Of a stretch of 64,000 nucleotides of DNA, positions 32,497-43,143 are shown piece after piece (position 1 is the stretch's first letter; each line of letters begins with the position of its first letter). The stretch spans positions 1,736,001-1,800,000 of the forward strand of contig JBLDXI010000011.1 of assembly GCA_047495785.1 (NCBI GenBank). Reading direction: 5' to 3'. A model generated the notes under the pieces. It searched no databases and had not been told where the DNA came from. It saw only the letters and a list, made by a program, of their open reading frames with translations. Origin of the DNA: Lepidodermella squamata (taxonomy: Eukaryota > Gastrotricha). The position numbers and the translations under genes are program-made.

Positions 32497-34254
32497 GGAA
32501 TCATCTAAAATTCATGTCAAAATTTGAAAGACCCGTGAAATTTCATAATAAAAAGATAAAGATTCCTAATGAATTCAGAATTCAGATGACTTTGAAAAAA
32601 ACAGCCGAAACAAGCAAAATTAAATGCGTTATGGAATCTTTTTTAGGTAACAAACTTCCTTCCACCTTAAAAATCGCTTCGATTAATGAACTTCGATTTG
32701 CCAGGGCTAGTCACGTGTCTCATTCATCTATCAATAATGAATAATGACTCTGAACGAAACGTTATCTCTTAGTTAGTAAAGACATTAGTCGATTCTCTTA
32801 AAAATTTCCAAACTTTAAGTTACCTATTTTGCATGAGGGTTAGAGGATCTCGAAAATGAGATGTGAACTCATGGCGAGAACAATGCGAAAAATTAAAAAA
32901 AAATCGAGATTTACTATCAAATAAGGCACTTGTTAATGGGATTAAAGATCTGGAGAAATGTTGTCCAATCGGGTAAGATACCGAAAATTACAGAACTAAT
33001 TACCATCGGGGTTTTCCGGATTTTCTCCGGGAAAAATAAATCTCGGTTAAATCACGGCTAAAAGACGGAATTTCCTCTCAAATTAACAAAATTTGTGAAA
33101 TTTCCTACAAAAAGCTGCCAAGTTAAAAAATAGTTGCCCTACTTCCGGGACACTTAGATTTACTTTCCTTCCCGAATAATATCTAACGGAAAATAATCTA
33201 CTGGAAAATGGTAAATGGGATTGACTTGCGTCAAATTATTCTGGGTTTGTCTGATGCTTCGAAAATTGCGTCGGTCTGATAGAAATCAAAACTCTAGTCG
33301 GCGCTAGCCTAAAACTAATCACATTTTTCAGATCAAAAAGCTATATATTTTGGTAAAATTAGAAACGCTCTCCTACATGTTTGTCATGTCTCGGAACTTA
33401 AATGGGCCGCATTAAAGCGTGGAATGAAAAAATGGTGTAAAATGTAGCGTATGGTATTAAAAGCCTAAAAATAAGTAAATGTCTAACCTTCGATAGTTTG
33501 CCGAGTCGATCGCGTATTTCGACCCATGGCCGTGCGTTCAGCTCTTAGTTTAATCAGATCAATAACAAAAGTGATTAATGAACTAAAACAATAGGAAAAT
33601 TTGTTATCTGTTAATTCGTTTGTGAGCTGATAGTAACGAAAATCGATGAAGCGTGGAGGACAATAGGGAAAAGCTAGCTGCGGTAATCAACAAAAATGAT
33701 TAGGGATGGGATGGGAACAGAGTCATAGGATCTCGGATCTCAGGTATAGGATATAGGATATAGGACATAGGACATAGGATTAAGAAATTCTACATGCCCG
33801 ACAATCATTTCACCCGGTTTTTTCCTATTACGAGTCCATTTACGCTTTGCGTGATTATTTTTGAGGCGGCTTAGAAGCGCCGCCCGCCCAGCTAAGAGAT
33901 AGGCGCGCGTGATCACCGTCGCCATCACGCTACAACAAGGTGCACAGGTGCGCCGGCACCGCTTTGATCACAGCGCTGCCGCTTCAACAATCAGCAAGCT
34001 CTGGAGCTGTATGGATCTTGATTTCTATCATTTTCAAGTTGATTATCATCTGCCACTGCCATAATATCATGAATATTTCGTCAAAATAACCACTCGGAAA
34101 CGCCTTCCAATTCATCACTTTATTCAGTTCAACCGCGGCCTTGAAAAATATAATGACAGTATGGAATAGAATAATAACAAAATGTAATCCTGGTGCCGAA
34201 AAAAATAGCATTCATACGCGCCATTACACGAATCAAGCGCGTACACAATGACGC
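32497..34254. other. Internal 5' part of the TIR element, no gene
   Basis: About 1.75 kb between the OTU gene start and the right TIR. No transposase core motifs are seen on either strand. A short simple repeat (TATAGGATATAGGACATAGGA) lies at 33743–33780. Confidence 0.5.
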
Positions 34255-34460
34255 GAACAATGGGTGGCGAGATGGGTTGACAGCTTCACACGACGCGCGC
34301 AAAATGTGAAGCCTGCGCCCAGCGTTACGCCCAAGCGTAGGAGTGTCGTATCGTCATGCGGTTTTCACCAAAATGATCAGCACATCGAGTTCTATCTAAA
34401 TACGTATGGGCGTAAAAAATTCGCTGTGGGCGATAAAAGTGGGTGGACGGCTTCACAAGA
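34255..34460 (-). repeat. Right terminal inverted repeat
   Basis: Inverted partner of 30124–30329 with only scattered differences, e.g. CAGCGAATTTTT versus CGGCGAATTTTT. Confidence 0.85.
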
Positions 34461-34679
34461 ATTCCATTGATCGTGGAACAATACATTGTTGCTAAACTTT
34501 TATGGCTAATTTATAGCCAAATAATGGTACCGGAAATACGTTATTAGCGAGAGAGTTTGGAGGGTCTTTGAGGTTAAAAGCTATATTTTCTTCCTTGTGA
34601 ACCGTGTTCGCATGAATTTGAGACTGCACGACAATATTATACTCCGATGTCCCTTTTTTACCATTGTTTCATCATCACT

Positions 34680-34770
34680 AATAAGCGGAGGGACACTCCG
34701 CTTATTTCATGTTGTCTCTTTCAGTCCCTCCGCTTATCGGCCGATAAGCGGAGGCACTAAAAGAGACAAC
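34680..34770. repeat. Nested perfect palindromes (CTCCGCTTAT…)
   Basis: 34711–34740 and 34741–34770 are inverted copies with two mismatches, giving a 60-bp loop-less hairpin centred on TTATCGGCCGATAA. Just before it AATAAGCGGAG-GGACA-CTCCGCTTATT (34679–34705) is another hairpin using the same word. A short ACAAGACAA tandem repeat follows (34768–34794). Confidence 0.75.
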
Positions 34771-34817
34771 AAGACAAACAAGACAAACAAGACAATCTAT
34801 GACCTAAGACCTAATTA

Positions 34818-35482
34818 CAGGGTGGCCAAAAAATTCCGCAGAGCGGGAATTCGGTGCGCATCAATTTAATCAGGAGTTTTAAGAAGTTGAAGAATTTCAA
34901 GCATTCTTTTGCCAATGGCAGAGGTGGAAACAGTTCGGGTTGACCGGCCGGTAAGTCTCCCAGTTGCCGGTTGGGCCAGGTCGCCGGTTGGGTATGGGTT
35001 GACTAAATTCCAGCCGGTTGACCGGTAAATTGGAATTTTCGGCATGAAAGCCATAAATTTAGCGAATAGAACCGGTCGTGAGACTTCCGCGAAAAATTCT
35101 TCGTGACAGGCGTAGAAAGGAAGCTTTTATCAACAATCAGTGGCCTGCGCTAATTGATTTTTAGAATTTTGGTGATTCATAGTGGTTGAAAGGCATTTTG
35201 AATTATAAAGAGAGCGGTTGCATGATTCACGCTGTTTTTGTTTGGGAAACGTGCTCTTGAAACCGGTCATAAGCCGGTATAGCCGGTAAAAAGCCGGTAA
35301 ACCGGCTTTCTACCGGTTTGGGTTGCCGGTGGGTGACCTGGGTGCCGGTTGGGTCGCCGATTGGGTTGAGTTTTTCCGACCTGTTTCCACCTCTGGCCAA
35401 TGGAACTCCTCAATTTCTTGAAACTCCTCATTAAATTGATGCGCATCGAATTCGCGCTCTGCGGAATTTTTTGGTCACGCTG
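34818..35482. mobile_element. Tc1/mariner-type MITE with TA duplication and CCGGTT-rich core
   Basis: Ends CAGGGTGGCCAAAAAATTCC and its imperfect inverse GGAATTTTTTGGTCACGCTG are flanked by TA (34816–34817, 35483–35484). Inverted similarity continues inward for about 115 bp to GGCAGAGGTGGAAACAG / CTGTTTCCACCTCTGGCC. The inner region is dominated by CCGGTT/AACCGG words (34935–35035 and 35262–35375). No transposase is present. Confidence 0.75.
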
Positions 35483-35484
35483 TA

Positions 35485-36370
35485 GAAAAAATTCAACCAA
35501 TTTTTTGAAAGCTTTTTTCTTTTGAATTTTCATTTTGTTATAAATTGCATTTCACTAGCGATGTTGTTCAAAGACCCAAGTTTTTCTGCGTATTTTTTAC
35601 TGCTCCTTTTGGGCAGCAGCAATAGATGAAACGGAATATCTTTAAGCGGTAGCAAATTTACTGTGGGCGGAACCTACTTTCCTTATTGCGGAACCAAAGT
35701 CGAAATATGCCAGGAGTCATTTTTTGAATATTTCTACGGATTTTAGGCTAAGCATGAATTTTGAACCGAACACTCCGTCTTATGGATAATAATGCGCTAA
35801 ATTCATTGGTGAATTTTCTAGAATTATTGTGGCAAATCTTGACCCGCAATAAATATCCGAAAATCGATTTCAGGCCTCGATTTGGTTCCGTTAACAGCAA
35901 ATTCGGTTCCGCTACAGCATATTTGGTTCCGCTCACCGTAAATTTGGTTCTGCTAACAGGAGAAGCATCAGAAAAAAATGAGAAAATCAAGCAAAAGCTG
36001 CATACAAAAATTAAAAGGTTGCGCCCCTGAATTTTGGCGAAAACCGAAAGAAACCAATTCTATAGACCTCTACCATATTAGAATAAGCAATGAAGGTATG
36101 TAAAAAGATTGTGATACCTGTGACCAAAATGTCATTGCCACAACGAATCGAAATCTCGAATTCAAGTTTTTCACCTGCTCCATAGGTTCAATCGCGAAAT
36201 TTTAACAGGCAATTATGCTCACAGCAGCAAAATCATAGCATGAATAATTGAATAAAAAAGCGACGCACGAAAAAAACAAAATGCACAAGAAACAATTTTG
36301 TCTTCCCATCAAAACGTGTTGCGTAATTTGTCCTGCCGAAAAAGTGACATCGGAGCATAATGAACATTTT
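35485..36370. other. Intergenic, no gene
   Basis: 35640–35960 contains a triplicated word (GGTTCCGCTA-CAGCATATTTGG-like units near 35880–35960). Opposite overlapping frames at 35748–36030 are not supported by any motif. Confidence 0.35.
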
Positions 36371-36373
36371 ACA

Positions 36374-36528
36374 ACTGTCTTTAGGAGCTAATCGGGATAC
36401 AAAAAGTCCTCGGCCTTCGGCCTCGGACCCTTTTGTGTCCCTGCAAACTCGCTCCGATCATCCTCGGCCTGCGGCCTCGGATAATCGGAGCTCGATTTGA
36501 TTATCTCCTAAAGACAGTAGTATAATAT
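36374..36528. mobile_element. Short foldback element (~155 bp)
   Basis: Outer arms ACTGTCTTTAGGAGCTAATC and GATTATCTCCTAAAGACAGT are inverted. Inside are two copies of a CTCGGCC-TTCGGCCTCGG-type palindrome (36409–36430 and 36459–36481). No clean target duplication could be assigned. Confidence 0.65.
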
Positions 36529-36725
36529 GACCATTATTCAACTCGGCCGCGCCTCGTCTCAAATGATAAAATCACACCGGTTCAGGAGCTTTAATAATCA
36601 GTTCATTTTGGCAATCAATATTATCACTGAAAATTGTTTCGCCCTAAAAATTCATCTTCCAGACAGAGTGCGTAAAAACCCAACATCTTTTACCATGCGA
36701 CATATAACATGCGAGTAAAGAAGTA

Positions 36726-36800
36726 CTTAGGCCCGTGCTCAGAAATATTGAATTCTAGCTAATCAAAAACCTGCCCTTCCTCAGTAAGTTGAAAGTCAAA
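36726..36800 (+). pseudogene. Remnant of exon 1 end and intron 1 start of subfamily II gene 4
   Basis: CCCGTGCTCAGAAAT followed by CCTCAGTAAGTTGAAAGTCAAA resembles the exon 1 end and donor region of genes 1–3 (CAGTAAGTC-ACAGTCAAAGTGAAATTTGG in gene 1). The following GCGGCGAAATAGCG (36841–36854) matches intron 1 of genes 1 and 2. The coding part of the exon (signal peptide, PFTSPP) is gone. Confidence 0.5.
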
Positions 36801-37347
36801 TTGACATTTGGACAAACAGTACGGTATAGCCTTTGAGGCAGCGGCGAAATAGCGGGCGGCCAATTGAACGCAACAAAATAGCGATATAAATTGTTGTTCG
36901 AAATTGCTGGTTAAAAATAGGGCGCTTTTTATTGAATTCAGGGCGAACAGCTCCTTGTGAATCGTGATCACAGCTGTAACTTTCTCAAACTTCAGCCTTT
37001 GAAATCACAATGTCCAATCAAACTTGTCCCACATTATAAGATAATTCTGTCCGGATGAAGTCTTGCCAAAAATCAGATCTTAGCGAATTATTAGCGGCAT
37101 TCTGGCTTGTAGGAGTTGGGACATTGCAATAATTGAAAGAGTGAGGGACAAATGGAGTTGCCGAGGCTCAGTCCGATAAACATACGCCTCTCAATGTGGT
37201 TCTAAAAACAGCAGTCGACGGTGCAGAAATTCAGCACTTTACTTTATACGTACCAACGAAACGAAAAGCTTTTTATTTTGTCCTTTTTTCCAGATAAAAC
37301 GAACGAAAATGTACAATTTGGAAGGTAAGAAAAAAGGCGCAGGCACA

Positions 37348-39671
37348 TCACGAAAAGGCGCTTGTCCGTGACAGTGCGCCACTCATAACACCGGACGGGC
37401 ACATACTGAAATTATCACAAGGAGCGGAATTATCAGACACAGCAGAAGACAGAAGACTAGTGATTAGTGGTAGGACAGCAGAGACGGAAGGAAGAGGACG
37501 GGAGAAGAAGAAACAAGGAAATAAACAGGAAGGGGAAGAAGAAAGAGGAGATTGACTAACATTGTGGGACAGGGAGCGGGCCGGGCGGCGCAGGCGAGCG
37601 TTGAGAAGGAAGACAGGCGACTTCACAGGCGGCGACGCGGAAAGCCGAACATTCTCGATGTCTTCGCGAAGCGGCAGCACAAAGCGTACGACGTTGTCGG
37701 CATAGCGGCACTGGGCGGCTTGTAAGTGCGAGGACAGACTGGGCAGGCGACAGCGCTGCTCCAGCGCACTAACACGAACACGATCATCGAGACGGACATG
37801 GAGAATGGCGCGCAGACAGTTATTCTGAAGCACGTCTAGGCGGCGGAGCTGTGTCTTCGCAGCAGACGCAAAGGAAACGAAGCCGAAGGTGGCGATGGAA
37901 CGGACGAGCGCCAGGTAGGCGGTGCGGCGCCACCGGAAAGACAGCCCTGGCCGGCTAACAACCGAGCGGAACCACGACAGATTTTTCCCACATCGATGGA
38001 GCACATGGTCGATATGGGGCTTCCAGGTCAACTTCTCATCGGACAGAATGCCCAGAATTCGAAGTACAGAGACTTGCGGGATGACAGTGCCTCCAAGCAC
38101 CAGCCTCACACCGGGGGGACGACGGGAGAATGCGACAACCTCACTCTTTGCGGCGTTGAATTGCTGCCGCCACAGGCAGGCCCAAGCGGCGACGCGATCG
38201 ACTTCCGCCTGAGCACACATCTCAGCTTCGGGGAACGAGGCACCAGAACCGACAACCGTCAGGTCATCAGCGTAGGCATCCAAGTCACAGCCAGGGGCAC
38301 TGGGGGTCCCGAGAAGATCGCTAGTGTAGATGACATAGAGTAGGGGCGACAGCGGGGAACCTTGCGGGACGCCGCACTGCAGCTGGACCTGTCTGCTCAG
38401 AAAACCCGCAACGCGAGCTTGCAACTTTCGATCTCGAAGATAGTCGGCGAGCCATCCGACCAGGTTACGCGGGAGGGGCAACTGGCCAAGCTTGTAGACG
38501 AGACCGGCATGCCAGACCGAGTCGTATGCGGCCTTGACATCCAGGCCGACAACTACCACCTTGCGCTTATCCACTCGAGCCTTGTGCACCCTGTGGGCTA
38601 CGCGGACAGGGACGTCCACCGCAGACCGGTGCTCACGAAACGCGAATTGATTATCCGGCAATAGATGTTGGTCTTCCAGCACCTGGCTCACCCAGCGGGC
38701 GATGATTGCCTCGAGAATCTTGCCGTCAGTAGGGAGTAACGAAATAGGCCGCTGCGAGGACACCGCAGCCCTTGGCTTACCGGACTTCGGCACCGCCACA
38801 GCCACGGCTTCCTTCCAATCAGGCAAGGCGAAACCACTTCCGAGACACATGTTGTACAGCCGCCTAAGGTGAATCTGCAGGGGAACACCGCCCCACTTGT
38901 AGTAGACATTGCCGATGCCATTGAGTCCAGGTGCCTTGAAAGGCTGCAGCCGATCGATCTCACGCGCTAGCATCCGTTGGCTGACGCTAAAGTCCTGAGG
39001 CCCAGGAAGCCGAATCACACCGACTGGCTGCAAGGCCGGGTCATTGGCCATCGCATGTTCCAGCTCGAGCCACCGCTGACGCGTTGTCGCATCGGCGGCC
39101 GGATCACAGTAGGGATACATCGGGGCGATAAAGTGGGTGAGTAGCTTGTCGGCCAGAGTCACGGACGGGTGGAGTCAGGGAGCATCATGGGCCCGCACGT
39201 GCGGGGCTGCTGGTGCCGGTCAAGTTGGCGCAGGCGCACCCAAGCTTCTCGGTAACGAAGTTGTCCAGATAGCGCTTCGACCTGCCGCAGATTGGCCACG
39301 TCACGACGAAAGGCGTGCCGCTCCTTCGCATCTCGGAACGCAACGTCCAGACGCCGCGGTTCGGCAGCAAGAACGGGGTCAACATGTCCACGGATCGCCC
39401 GCTCCAGTACTCGCTTCTGCTTAAGAAGGACTCGCATCTCGGAAGACAGAGAAATCTTTTTTAATTCGCTACGGTCGCAGAGGGGAACATGAAGCCGACG
39501 CGCCTCAGCCAGAGAAGCGTTAATAGCGCGGCGATAAGTAGTCAGGCGGGCTTGCGGATCGCCAACCTGAGGAAGAGCAATAGCGGCGAGTAGCGTCCAG
39601 AGCGTGCGTTGGTAGCCATGGCGATCGCCAATTTTCGCGGCAATCTTGAATTCGCGAGCCGAGGTCGTCAC
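37348..39671 (-). mobile_element. 5'-truncated LINE with reverse transcriptase (CR1/Jockey-like)
   Basis: Minus-strand frame 39162–37348 (604 codons) carries RT blocks: KAPGLNGIGN (about 76–85), QRPISLLPTDGKILEAII (137–154), GLDVKAAYDSVWH (206–218, motif A), GVPQGSPLSPLLY (264–276, motif B), DAYADDLTVVG (295–305, catalytic YADD) and ILGILSDEKLTW. The upstream frame 39671–39159 (170 codons) is the linker before RT. The two are joined by a frameshift: compared with the 50.2-kb copy, about 10 nt are missing after GPMMLPD. No endonuclease is found, so the 5' end is truncated. The octamer ACGAAAAT at 37303–37310 and 39670–39677 is a possible target duplication. High GC contrasts with the AT-rich surroundings. 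Confidence 0.88.
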
Positions 39672-39741
39672 GAAAATTCGCGAAAATGAAATTATAGCGA
39701 AAATGTTTTAAATAATTAAACTTTAAATTATTTTATAACGT

Positions 39742-40745
39742 ATTACCGCGCTTTGAGTTCCATGCCACCATGAAGGTAAATATGGTTTTTACCCCTTTTA
39801 AATTACCTCGATTATAGTGGCACCTAATGTTTTGCATTGAAATTTAATCTGGCATGTCACAATAAACTGGGCGTAGTGATATGCCCCTGTGAAGTAACAT
39901 GAAACCATCGAACTAATATTTTCTTTTCGCGAACCATTTTTACTTAAACCATCGGAACCATCGAAATATAATTTTTATTCTATATTCATCGGAAATTCGT
40001 ATTCAAGTTAATATTTGAATATTATGCCTACGATTTAAGTCATCGTAAATTCACGAATGATGAACGAGTTGCGGGAGTGTATCATGTTAGCGTCCAAATT
40101 GAAAAGTAAGCATGACCACGGCTAGCTCGGCCCCGCCCACGGCCTCGAACACGAATGCTATCAGTTGGCTCTTCTTGTAGAATAGCGTCCACGGCAAGGC
40201 TTCGAGCCATCAACATTTGTATGGTAATTTGCTGAGGTTGGGATTCTCGCTAAAAATTCAAAAAATCTAGCATCTTTGTGCCAACTCGGATCGATAAGAC
40301 GTCTCATGGTCTCAAGAAGTTCTTTCTTGTCTCTTAAGAAGGATGGGAGCCTCATAGAAGTAAAATATTGATTTTAATTTGTCATTGGTCTTTCTTGCAT
40401 AATATACAGTGAAACCCCGGTTCTACGCCGATTGCGGGGGGCAACGGAAAACCTGGCGTAAAATCCGAATTTGCGAATCGAAGACTGAAAGTAAAGGAAA
40501 CCAGGTCGAGCGCATTCCGACAGGTTAAGCTAGTGTTCCAATAAATTAAATCATGTTCCGATGTAATAATGCAGTAAAATGACTTTCCGATGGTTTAATT
40601 TAGTTTTCACCCGTTTTATATATTTCCGATATATTTTAAGTAAAAATGGTTCGCGGAAAGAAATTGTTAGTTCGATGGAATGATGTAGACCCGCCACTGT
40701 AAACCGAGCTGTATTGGCATGACACTCAAAGGGTGGTAACACGGT
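39742..40745. mobile_element. Inverted-repeat (foldback) element in intron-1 region of gene 4
   Basis: Left arm about 39742–39970 and right arm about 40615–40745 are inverted. ATTACCGCGCTTTGAGTTCC pairs with CTCAAAGGGTGGTAAC, and CCATCGAACTAATATTTTC…CGCGAACCATTTTTACTTA pairs with TAAGTAAAAATGGTTCGCG…TTAGTTCGATGG. The left arm is interrupted and longer. A TA-CAGTGAAACCCCGG end at 40406–40421 resembles a pogo-type terminus and may belong to a second, nested insertion. Confidence 0.55.
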
Positions 40746-41219
40746 GTATTATTAAAAAATTCGTTAAGTTTTGCCACGAATGAGGCCACGTTGCCATGAA
40801 TGTGTAGCTAAATACACCAGTCGAAGGTGTGGAAGTTGAACTTTAAATTGAATAATTGAATACTGTAAATGAAAATGAAATAAAATAAAAATGATATTAT
40901 TGCTTCATTCCCCGCGACTGAGCGTCTATACCCTTTCGGGTTTTTAGGAAGGCGAAGGCAAGGCAAACCAAAAGAATTAGTCACCCGACCCCACGTCCGA
41001 GTACGTGTAAACGTAGTGATAATTCTAAATTCGTGGCCGATCGATTTCGGCATTTTGCCTTTGATGACAAACCGCGATAACTGCGAAAGTTATAAATCTA
41101 CACAAAACATGCGATAGTTATAAATAACGTCCACTGTATTGAACTTTATTTCATTTTATTTACAATCCAACGTTTATTCTCAAATAAAAGCTTAAGTTTT
41201 CTTGTTTCTCGAATACCAG

Positions 41220-41866
41220 TCAACTTACCAGCTGTGTTCAATGACAACCCAGGGGAGTGCTAGTCCACCTGCTGGCGTATCTCAAACTGTCAAGTTCTGC
41301 CACAATGTCGCAGGAGCTTCGTGTAGTCAGTATCTGACATTATCACCTCCTGCATCGGTAATTGTTTAATTAGCTCCCCGAAACACGGCATTTTATATCG
41401 ATCTATTTGGCTATAGATTTCTAGCGACTCACCCAACACTTTCAGCACATTTGCTGCATGCTGCACAGCCACACAGACGCCTGTTAATGTTGCCTTCATC
41501 AAATACGAAGTCCTCCCGCAGGCCACCGGTACCCCCGGTATATTGACTTGTATCGGTGGAACTGATGCAAATCCTTACAAAATAACAGCTGCAAATACTG
41601 TATCGACTTCTGGCTCCTGCGTTCGTTTCCCACATTCAGCTAAAACAATCACTAGCGTATTTGTATCTAGCGGATTGGTGAGCAAGCGCTTTGCTCTTAA
41701 TAGTTTATAATTGATTGATATATGCAATATGCAGACAGGAGTCACCACATTTGCCCACTCAACCTTCGCGAGTTGCTGCCTAGCTCTCGGTGCAACGGGT
41801 ACGAAAAGCGTCGGCACAGCCACCGTATATGGTGTTCAGCTAGAATCATGCGACGGTTCAAACTAA
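41220..41866 (+). pseudogene. Secreted Cys-rich protein, subfamily II, gene 4 (exons 2–4 only)
   Basis: Exons 41220–41357, 41417–41677 and 41735–41866 (46+87+43 codons) are open, phase 0 and spliced as in gene 3: YQLCSMTT…VKFCHNVAGASC; NTFSTFAACC…LTCIGG…SCVRFPHSA; STFASCCLALG…ESCDG with TAA. No first exon with signal peptide is found upstream; only a remnant at about 36730. The 4.4 kb between holds a LINE and a foldback element. Without a new first exon the product would lack a signal peptide, so I call it a probable pseudogene, though the coding part shows no decay. Confidence 0.7.
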
Positions 41867-42970
41867 ACCTATTCAGCACCTATTCATATTCTATGAAAGG
41901 GCTCCAGCTATATTCACTGAATGAAACAAAAAATGATTCTATTTTTTATTTTCGTCCTGCTGTGTAAGCATTTTGTGACCTGCTTTCGCTCAAAATTTAC
42001 CAAACGATTCGCATAAATACAAATTTCAGCCTGAATTCGATGCGATTCCTAACAATAATGAGATCAGAGAACGCTGATACTCAGAGGGGGACTTCATAAC
42101 ACCGGGTCCGACGTTGCTAATGGCTGCCGTCTGCCGTTGGCGGGTTCAGGTAATGATCCCAACTATAACCAGAGCTCCATCTGATGAATGACAACCGCCT
42201 GGGAAAATGAATATAGCAGCCGAGAACTGAACCCAGGCTACCGAGCAGCTTGCAAACCATTGAAACTTCTCAAGTCGCTCACTACTCCCTCGAGCAATAG
42301 ATTTTTATCGGTAGATTTTGAGATTTCCTGGAAAGCGTTTTCGTCCTCGTTTTGAGTACGCCTGGCACGGGATCGAGCAGAAAACGGCCAGGGCGTACAT
42401 TTTGTACCCCTCGGAGTAGATCGAGAACAGTAGACCGAAAATCACAAAAGCCTATCTTAAGGTTTGGTCGAAAACCCAAAGTTCCGAAGCTTTGGAAACC
42501 GGATTCCGATGCGGAAATTACCATCATCGTCGAGGTCGTATTGTCGCGCTCAATCTCCAGTTTCCATGGCCGTATGTTCAGCTATGATGCGAGAGCAAAG
42601 ATTTAGATTAAACGATATAATTATATCAGAGTATCAAGCCTTTGAGGTTGCGATGATGATCCACCACCTGAGGAGTCAACGACGCTGGTAATTAACGAAA
42701 AAAGCACGACAGGAGGCTAAGGCTGCCGTAAGTAAAGCGCTGACTGAAAACAAAGGAAAATACAGGATTGAAACATAGAATAACATGAACGGACCGATGA
42801 AAGGCCAAACGAATGGGAATAACAGTAGAAAGTATGGAAATCAACCGAAGACAGTATGAATGAACTACGGAAGTATTGTGAACTTCGCAGCCCCTTTATT
42901 TCATTTATTTTCGTAGCATAACATCTTGGTACTAATTGAAATCAAGCACGTTCGTTTGGCACTTGGCGGA
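41867..42970. other. 3' flank of gene 4 and intergenic
   Basis: To about 42150 the sequence parallels the gene 3 flank (AACACCGGGTCCGACGTTGCT-ATGGCTGCCGTCT). Beyond that, overlapping frames on both strands at 42280–42690 lack motifs. No gene is supported. Confidence 0.45.
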
Positions 42971-43020
42971 AAACATCCGGTGTCATGCAGGCCATTGTAT
43001 ATGCTATTATTGTGTTTTAC

Positions 43021-43037
43021 TTAGTTATCATCACCAC
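43021..43037 (+). promoter_or_regulatory. Conserved upstream motif, subfamily II gene 5
   Basis: TTAGTTATCATCACCACA, about 122 bp before the chosen ATG, keeps the TTATCA core and position of the motif seen before genes 2, 3 and 6. CATCCGGTGTCA lies upstream, as in genes 1–3. Confidence 0.5.
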
Positions 43038-43143
43038 ATCATTAGTTTTAAGACGCATAGCTGTTTAAAACAGCCGCTTAGCACATCCACAGCTTAAACC
43101 TCATCACTCCAGCGTTAACTGCTCTCCTATGACAGCCACAACT

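Larger units (their letters stand above)
30124..34460. mobile_element. 4.3-kb DNA transposon with ~206-bp TIRs carrying an OTU-protease gene (MULE-like)
   Basis: Arms 30124–30329 and 34255–34460 are inverted copies: each translates, on opposite strands, to the same 66-codon frame with one difference. Outer ends read TTCTTGTGAAGCCGTCCACC. Long TIRs with an internal gene beginning with a FLYWCH-like zinc motif are typical of Mutator-like elements (9-bp duplications). A 9-bp flank pair ATTCCTTTA (30115–30123) / ATTCCATTG (34461–34469) matches at 7 of 9 and is only suggestive. The only gene inside is the OTU gene at 30676–32496; no complete DDE transposase is present. The near-identical arms point to recent activity. 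Confidence 0.75.

Noticed and set aside
42282-42691. Overlapping frames on both strands
   Set aside because: No motif, mutually exclusive strands, no splice support.
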